This document shows, piece after piece, positions 59,896-64,000 of a stretch of 64,000 nt of DNA. The notes beneath the pieces are model-generated. The model saw only the letters and a program-made list of their open reading frames with translations, was not told the origin of the DNA and did not search any database. The stretch spans positions 3,844,001-3,908,000 of the forward strand of contig NZ_CP009458.1 of assembly GCF_000758305.1 (NCBI RefSeq), given 5' to 3'. Numbering within the stretch: position 1 is the first letter of the stretch; every line of letters begins with the position of its first letter. A program made the position numbers and the translations under genes. The DNA comes from Cedecea neteri. GTDB taxonomy: Bacteria > Pseudomonadota > Gammaproteobacteria > Enterobacterales > Enterobacteriaceae.

Positions 59896-61185
59896 TCAGT
59901 GAGAGAAAGAAAGTCGCAGGGCAAGCGCTGCCAGCGTGACGAGCAGCACCGGCAGCGTCATCACAATGCCGGTCCGGAAGTAATAACCCCAGCTGATAGT
60001 CAGCTTCTTCTGGGCAAGCACATGCAGCCACAGCAGCGTGGCAAGGCTGCCAATTGGCGTGATCTTAGGTCCGAGATCGCAGCCGATCACATTGGCGTAA
60101 ATCATCGCTTCTTTAATAACGCCGCCCGCGCTGCTGCCTTCAATCGACAAGGCACCGACCAGCACCGTGGGCATGTTGTTCATCACGGATGACAGGAAAG
60201 CGGTAATAAATCCTGTACCAAGCGTCGCCGTCCAAAGTCCATGCTGTGCCAGCATGTTAAGCAAACTGGAAAGCTGGTCAGTCAAGCCGGCGTTGCGCAG
60301 GCCATAAACCACCAGATACATCCCGAGAGAGAAAATCACAATCTGCCAGGGCGCGCCGCGCAATACTTTGCCGGTATTGATCGTCTGCCCTTTTTTTGCC
60401 ACCGCCAGCAGAATCAATGCCCCTACGGCGGCTATTGCGCTGACGGGGATCCCCAGCGGTTCCAGGGCAAAAAATCCCACCAGCAGCAGGACAAGGACAA
60501 CCCAGCCAGCCTTGAACGTAGCCGGATCCCTGATGGCGCTGGCCGGGGTTTTCAACCGGTCGAGGTCGTAAACCGGGGGGATCTCTTTGCGGAAAAACAG
60601 ATGCAGCATGACAAGCGTGGCAGCAATTGCAGCGAGGTTCACCGGCACCATCACCGAGGCGTATTCACTGAACCCAAGCTGGAAGAAATCAGCGGAAACG
60701 ATGTTCACCAGGTTAGAGACAATCAGCGGCAGGCTTGCCGTGTCGGCGATAAAGCCTGCGGCCATCACAAAGGCCAGCGTCGCGCCGGGGCTAAAGCCCA
60801 GGGCTAACAGCATGGCGATAACAATCGGCGTCAGAATCAGCGCCGCGCCATCATTGGCAAACAGCGCCGCCACGGCCGCCCCAAGCAGCACAATCCAGGT
60901 GAAAAGCAGCCGCCCACTCCCCTTTCCCCAGCGGGCAACGTGCAGCGCCGCCCATTCAAAAAATCCCGACTCATCCAACAGCAAACTGATGATAATCACT
61001 GCAATAAAGGTCGCCGTAGCGTTCCAGACAATCGCCCACACTACGGGAATATCGGTGACCTGAACTACGCCCGTCACCAATGCCAGCCCCGCGCCCAGCA
61101 TCGCACTCCAGCCAATTCCCAACCCCCGCGGCTGCCAGATAACCAGTACCAGGGTGAGAAGAAATAGGGCTCCAGCTAAAAACAT
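59896..61185 (-). CDS. arsB: ArsB arsenite/antimonite exporter
   Basis: 429 residues from ATG 61185, six bases after AGGAG; a GTG at 61191 falls within that spacing. Twelve TM helices, with hallmark stretches FIADTASLPLIVSNLVNIVS, LFANDGAALILTPI and FLSSVMNNMPTVLVGALSI, very like E. coli ArsB. It works alone as an As(OH)3/H+ antiporter or with ArsA, which is encoded on the facing strand. Confidence 0.97.
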   Translation of the reverse strand: MFLAGALFLLTLVLVIWQPRGLGIGWSAMLGAGLALVTGVVQVTDIPVVWAIVWNATATFIAVIIISLLLDESGFFEWAALHVARWGKGSGRLLFTWIVLLGAAVAALFANDGAALILTPIVIAMLLALGFSPGATLAFVMAAGFIADTASLPLIVSNLVNIVSADFFQLGFSEYASVMVPVNLAAIAATLVMLHLFFRKEIPPVYDLDRLKTPASAIRDPATFKAGWVVLVLLLVGFFALEPLGIPVSAIAAVGALILLAVAKKGQTINTGKVLRGAPWQIVIFSLGMYLVVYGLRNAGLTDQLSSLLNMLAQHGLWTATLGTGFITAFLSSVMNNMPTVLVGALSIEGSSAGGVIKEAMIYANVIGCDLGPKITPIGSLATLLWLHVLAQKKLTISWGYYFRTGIVMTLPVLLVTLAALALRLSFSH

Positions 61186-61214
61186 GTTCACTCCTGCTTC
61201 AGTACAATTACATT

Positions 61215-61236
61215 CATATATGAAAATACGAATATG
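61215..61236. promoter_or_regulatory. Second ArsR-like box between arsR and arsB
   Basis: catatatgaaaatacgaatatg resembles the box upstream of arsR (catattcgaaaaaacgaatttg at 61653-61674) at 18 of 22 positions. It may be a second operator, or a place of internal control. Confidence 0.5.
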
Positions 61237-61251
61237 TTTAGTTAAATTTTT

Positions 61252-61593
61252 TTACTGGCAAAGCGCCATAGCCCCGCTCGCCTCGATGCGTTTCAAACGC
61301 TCCAGCACTTCATGCCCCTGGCTTTGCCAGGCCTGCTCAATGACCGCCGCCGCCCACGCGGGCATATGCGGCGACAGACGATAGTAAACCCATTTCCCCT
61401 CTCTTCTGTCCTGCAGCAAACCACCCTCACGCAGCATCGCCAAATGCCGGGAAACCTTAGGCTGAGGCTGATCCAGCACGGCGGTCAACTCACAAACGCA
61501 AAGCTCGTTTTTCGCCCTCAGCAGCAGGGTAATAGAAAGCCGGGTTTCTTCCGACAGATGTTTAAAAAGCTGTAAAGGCGTCAGGGTAGTCAT
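61252..61593 (-). CDS. arsR: ArsR arsenite-responsive repressor
   Basis: A 113-residue SmtB/ArsR winged-helix dimer that leaves DNA when As(III)/Sb(III) binds. The metal site Cys32-Val-Cys34 is in ELCVCELTAVL, at the start of the recognition region, and QPKVSRHLAMLREGGLL is the DNA helix. It heads arsRBC. There is an operator and a promoter just upstream. Confidence 0.96.
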   Translation of the reverse strand: MTTLTPLQLFKHLSEETRLSITLLLRAKNELCVCELTAVLDQPQPKVSRHLAMLREGGLLQDRREGKWVYYRLSPHMPAWAAAVIEQAWQSQGHEVLERLKRIEASGAMALCQ

Positions 61594-61620
61594 ATTGAAA
61601 TCTCTTGGATTGACGCTGCC

Positions 61621-61648
61621 ATAGTAAAGCTCACGGCGTTAAAGTCAA
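61621..61648 (-). promoter_or_regulatory. arsR promoter
   Basis: On the minus strand TTGACT (61643-61648) and TACTAT (61621-61626) are separated by 16 bases. It lies about 30-55 bases upstream of the arsR start. Confidence 0.7.
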
Positions 61649-61652
61649 TCAT

Positions 61653-61674
61653 CATATTCGAAAAAACGAATTTG
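61653..61674. promoter_or_regulatory. ArsR operator
   Basis: attcgaaaaaacgaat (61656-61671) is a perfect inverted repeat of five bases around A6, directly upstream of the -35 element. It is like the AT-rich dyads bound by chromosomal ArsR proteins. Confidence 0.65.
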
Positions 61675-61684
61675 TTAATAATGT

Positions 61685-61709
61685 AAAAAGCCCGGCATAT
61701 ACCGGGCTT
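61685..61709 (-). terminator. narGHJI terminator
   Basis: aagcccgg (61688-61695) / ccgggctt (61702-61709), loop of six, followed by five U on the minus strand. Confidence 0.85.
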
Positions 61710-61726
61710 GGGATAATTCATACCGA

Positions 61727-62404
61727 CTAGCGGCGAGCGCGAACAATCTGGTATTTGCGCGTCAGATACTCTACCGGAGCGCTCCAGATATGCACGAGGC
61801 GCGAGAACGGGAACAGCAGGAACAGCGTCATGCCCAGTACCAGATGGACGCGGAAGATAAACGCCACGCCGTCCAGGTATTCCGAGGCACCACCGCGGAA
61901 AGTCACCACGTGCTGCGCCCAGTTCACCAGCTTCATCATTTCACTGCCATCCATATGCTGGGCGGAGAATGGAATGGTGCTCAGCCCCAGCGCACACTGG
62001 ATCACCAGCAGACTAAGAATCAGGATATCGGCCCCAGTGGTAGTGGCGCGAACGCGCGGACTAAACAGGCGACGCTTCAGCAGCAGCAGGCCGCCCACCA
62101 GCGTCATCACGCCGCTGGCCCCCCCGGCAAACATGGCCATTTTCTGTTTAATTTCCAGCGGTAAAAACGCCTCATACATCCAGTGCGGCGTCAACATGCC
62201 GAGGAAGTGCCCGGCAAAAATCCCAAGAATGCCGAAATGAAACAGGTTTGACGCCAGGTTCATGCCCTTGCGATCCAGCATCTGGCTGGATGCGGCGCGC
62301 CAGGTGTACTGCCCGTAGTCATAGCGCAGCCAGCTGCCAATCAGGAACACGGCCCCGCAAAGGTACGGGTAGATGTCAAAGAAGAAGACGTTGAGAAAAT
62401 GCAT
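61727..62404 (-). CDS. narI: Nitrate reductase A gamma subunit (cytochrome b556)
   Basis: The 225-residue membrane subunit takes electrons from quinol through two b hemes to NarH. Five TM helices; heme-ligand His are in NLFHFGILGIFAGHFLG (two) and in the VNWAQHVVTF / VHLVLGMTLF helices. ATG overlaps the narJ stop by one base. Last gene of narGHJI. Confidence 0.97.
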   Translation of the reverse strand: MHFLNVFFFDIYPYLCGAVFLIGSWLRYDYGQYTWRAASSQMLDRKGMNLASNLFHFGILGIFAGHFLGMLTPHWMYEAFLPLEIKQKMAMFAGGASGVMTLVGGLLLLKRRLFSPRVRATTTGADILILSLLVIQCALGLSTIPFSAQHMDGSEMMKLVNWAQHVVTFRGGASEYLDGVAFIFRVHLVLGMTLFLLFPFSRLVHIWSAPVEYLTRKYQIVRARR

Positions 62405-63108
62405 TATTTCCCTCCTGCTATATTCAGGTACTGCGGAGCCACCGCCCCGGCAAAACGGCGCTGGTGCGCGGTAATTTCAGTCTCTCCGCAGCTGTCATCA
62501 GCCATGAACTTCACCTGCTCTTCTTCCCACACCGCATCCAGCGCCTGAGGCGTGTCGTCGCGCGCTTCGTTAGCAATTTGCTGGCGAACGGTTTCCACGC
62601 TGACGCTGCTTTCAGAAAGAGCGATCAGCAGGTCGAACAACAGCGCATAGTCGCTCTCACGCTGCTTGAGCCGGGCGCTGAGCAAAGCGAGGATCGGCGC
62701 AATGTCCTGCAGCCCGCCCTGCGCTTCTGTCAGCGTGCGCTGGGACAGGTATTCCAGATACAACGGCAGATGATCCGGCAGCTCGTGGCTGTCTATTTCC
62801 AGCCCGGCCTGCTGATACTGGTTCATCAGGTTAACCATCGCCTGGCCGCGATCGCGCGATTCACCATGAACGTGCTCAAACAACAGCAACGAGGTGGCTC
62901 TGCCCCGGTCGAACAATTCGCTGTAGCTGGATTGCGCGTCCAGCAGCTCCCGCTGGCAGAGTGAGTCGATAAATCCATCCAGGCTAGCGCGCTGCATTTC
63001 CGTCAATGCCTCACTCTGTGCCAGCGCCTCATGCAGCTCCTGATGATGCTGCCAGAGGGCAGCATCCGGGTACTCCAGCAGGCGGGAGATAATCAGTAAG
63101 TCAATCAT
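62404..63108 (-). CDS. narJ: Nitrate reductase molybdenum cofactor assembly chaperone
   Basis: A 234-residue TorD/DmsD-type helical chaperone that inserts the cofactor into NarG and guides membrane docking of NarGH. Conserved stretches are SLFEHVHGES-like LLLFEHVHGESRDRGQAMVN and ELPDHLPLYLEYLS. Its ATG overlaps the narH stop (ATGA at 63105-63108). Confidence 0.97.
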   Translation of the reverse strand: MIDLLIISRLLEYPDAALWQHHQELHEALAQSEALTEMQRASLDGFIDSLCQRELLDAQSSYSELFDRGRATSLLLFEHVHGESRDRGQAMVNLMNQYQQAGLEIDSHELPDHLPLYLEYLSQRTLTEAQGGLQDIAPILALLSARLKQRESDYALLFDLLIALSESSVSVETVRQQIANEARDDTPQALDAVWEEEQVKFMADDSCGETEITAHQRRFAGAVAPQYLNIAGGK

Positions 63109-64000
63109 GGATGCGGCTCCGTTTTGCTTGAGACGTCAATGGCATCAATCCGGCGACTGTTGAACAGATTGAATTTGGTGTCGCTGCCGTGGCAACCATC
63201 GCCGAAGCTAAAGCCGCAGCCGCTGTGCTCTGGGAAAGAGTTCTCCGCCAGTTCGCGGTGGCTGGTCGGTACCACAAAACGATCTTCGTAGTTAGCGATA
63301 GCCAGGTAGCGGTACATCTCTTGCGCCTGAGCTTCGGTTAGCCCCACCTCTTCCAGCGCGCGGGTATCGATCACGCCTTCAACGGTTTCAGCACGTTTGT
63401 AGTGACGCATCGCCATCATGCGTTTCAGCGCCCGCAGCACCGGCGCAGTGTCCCCGGCAGTCAGCAGGTTGGCCAGATACTCCACCGGAATACGCAGACT
63501 TTCGACGTCAGGCAGAATGCCGGTATGCGGCAACTGGCCCGCATCGCTCGCGGACTGAATCGGCGACAGCGGCGGCACATACCAGACCATCGGCAGCGTG
63601 CGGTATTCCGGGTGCAGCGGCAGCGCCAGCTTCCAGTCCATCGCCATTTTGTACACCGGCGACTGCTGAGCCGCCGTAATGACCCCTTGCGGGATCCCAT
63701 CTTTCAGCGCTTGCTCAATAACCGCCGGATCGTTCGGATCGAGGAACACGTCCAGCTGGCGCTGATACAGATCTTTCTCGTCTTCCGTGCTGGCCGCCTG
63801 TTCAATCGCATCGGCGTCATACAGCAGCACGCCGAGGTAACGAATACGCCCAACGCAGGTTTCTGAGCAGACCGTTGGCATCCCCGCTTCAATGCGCGGA
63901 TAACAGAAGATGCACTTCTCGGACTTGCCGCTTTTCCAGTTGAAGTAGATTTTTTTGTACGGGCAGCCGGTGATGCACATCCGCCAGCCGCGGCATTTAT
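63105..64000 (-). CDS. narH: Nitrate reductase A beta subunit, 5' part outside window
   Basis: Electron-transfer subunit with four Fe-S clusters. The last 298 codons are visible and the frame runs off the right edge (KCRGWRM CITGCPYKKIYFNW). Ferredoxin-type Cys groups CITGCPYKK, EKCIFCYPR, TVCSETCVGR and the single C-terminal Cys pair GCGFSFGDGCHG are present. Ends IDVSSKTEPHP. Confidence 0.97.
   Translation of the reverse strand, partial: KCRGWRMCITGCPYKKIYFNWKSGKSEKCIFCYPRIEAGMPTVCSETCVGRIRYLGVLLYDADAIEQAASTEDEKDLYQRQLDVFLDPNDPAVIEQALKDGIPQGVITAAQQSPVYKMAMDWKLALPLHPEYRTLPMVWYVPPLSPIQSASDAGQLPHTGILPDVESLRIPVEYLANLLTAGDTAPVLRALKRMMAMRHYKRAETVEGVIDTRALEEVGLTEAQAQEMYRYLAIANYEDRFVVPTSHRELAENSFPEHSGCGFSFGDGCHGSDTKFNLFNSRRIDAIDVSSKTEPHP

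Overview
The window is enterobacterial chromosome. Its backbone follows the Escherichia coli order tonB, yciI, yciY, clsA, yciU, oppFDCBA, ychE, adhE, tdk, hns, galU, rssB, rssA, ychJ, purU, tRNA-Tyr pair, narIJH, and most of these proteins match their E. coli counterparts in length and motifs. I can support the family Enterobacteriaceae but not a species. Differences from E. coli are a long-form ugd between galU and hns, a GGDEF/EAL pair where kch would be, a zinc-ribbon potassium channel between yciU and oppF, and two accessory regions.

Accessory region 1 (1-26,860, minus strand) is a contact-dependent growth inhibition (CDI) locus inserted between tonB and where yciA should lie. cdiB and a 5018-residue cdiA are followed by a one-base-overlapping cdiI. 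Beyond a strong terminator comes a long run of orphan pieces: at least eight immunity-like genes, two open orphan toxin ends, one toxin end broken by a stop and a frameshift, and several toxin genes cut down to their last 24-50 codons beside their immunity genes. Four plus-strand copies of the 3' end of yciA, mostly with a terminator, lie between the pieces like scars of successive insertions. A SymE-family toxin gene with a LexA box reads the opposite way inside the array. The array continues past base 1.

Accessory region 2 (about 52,900-61,700) lies between the tRNA-Tyr pair and narI, which are neighbours in E. coli. It holds three tandem units of 136-bp period derived from the tRNA 3' end, then a rightward sigZ-like, arsD, arsA set. 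Facing it is a leftward arsR-arsB-arsC set joined to ppaC-usp-eno-crcB. A fluoride (crcB-motif) riboswitch precedes ppaC, so arsenite export and fluoride defence (exporter plus spare copies of the two fluoride-sensitive enzymes, pyrophosphatase and enolase) sit in one stretch.

The rest is housekeeping: oligopeptide uptake (opp), cardiolipin synthesis (clsA), fermentation (adhE), thymidine salvage (tdk), nucleoid silencing (hns), UDP-sugar supply (galU, ugd), RpoS turnover (rssB), formyl-folate balance (purU) and nitrate respiration (nar, running off the right edge). No integrase, transposase, CRISPR array or rRNA was seen. Identifications are from reading motifs and remembered family sequences, not from database searches.
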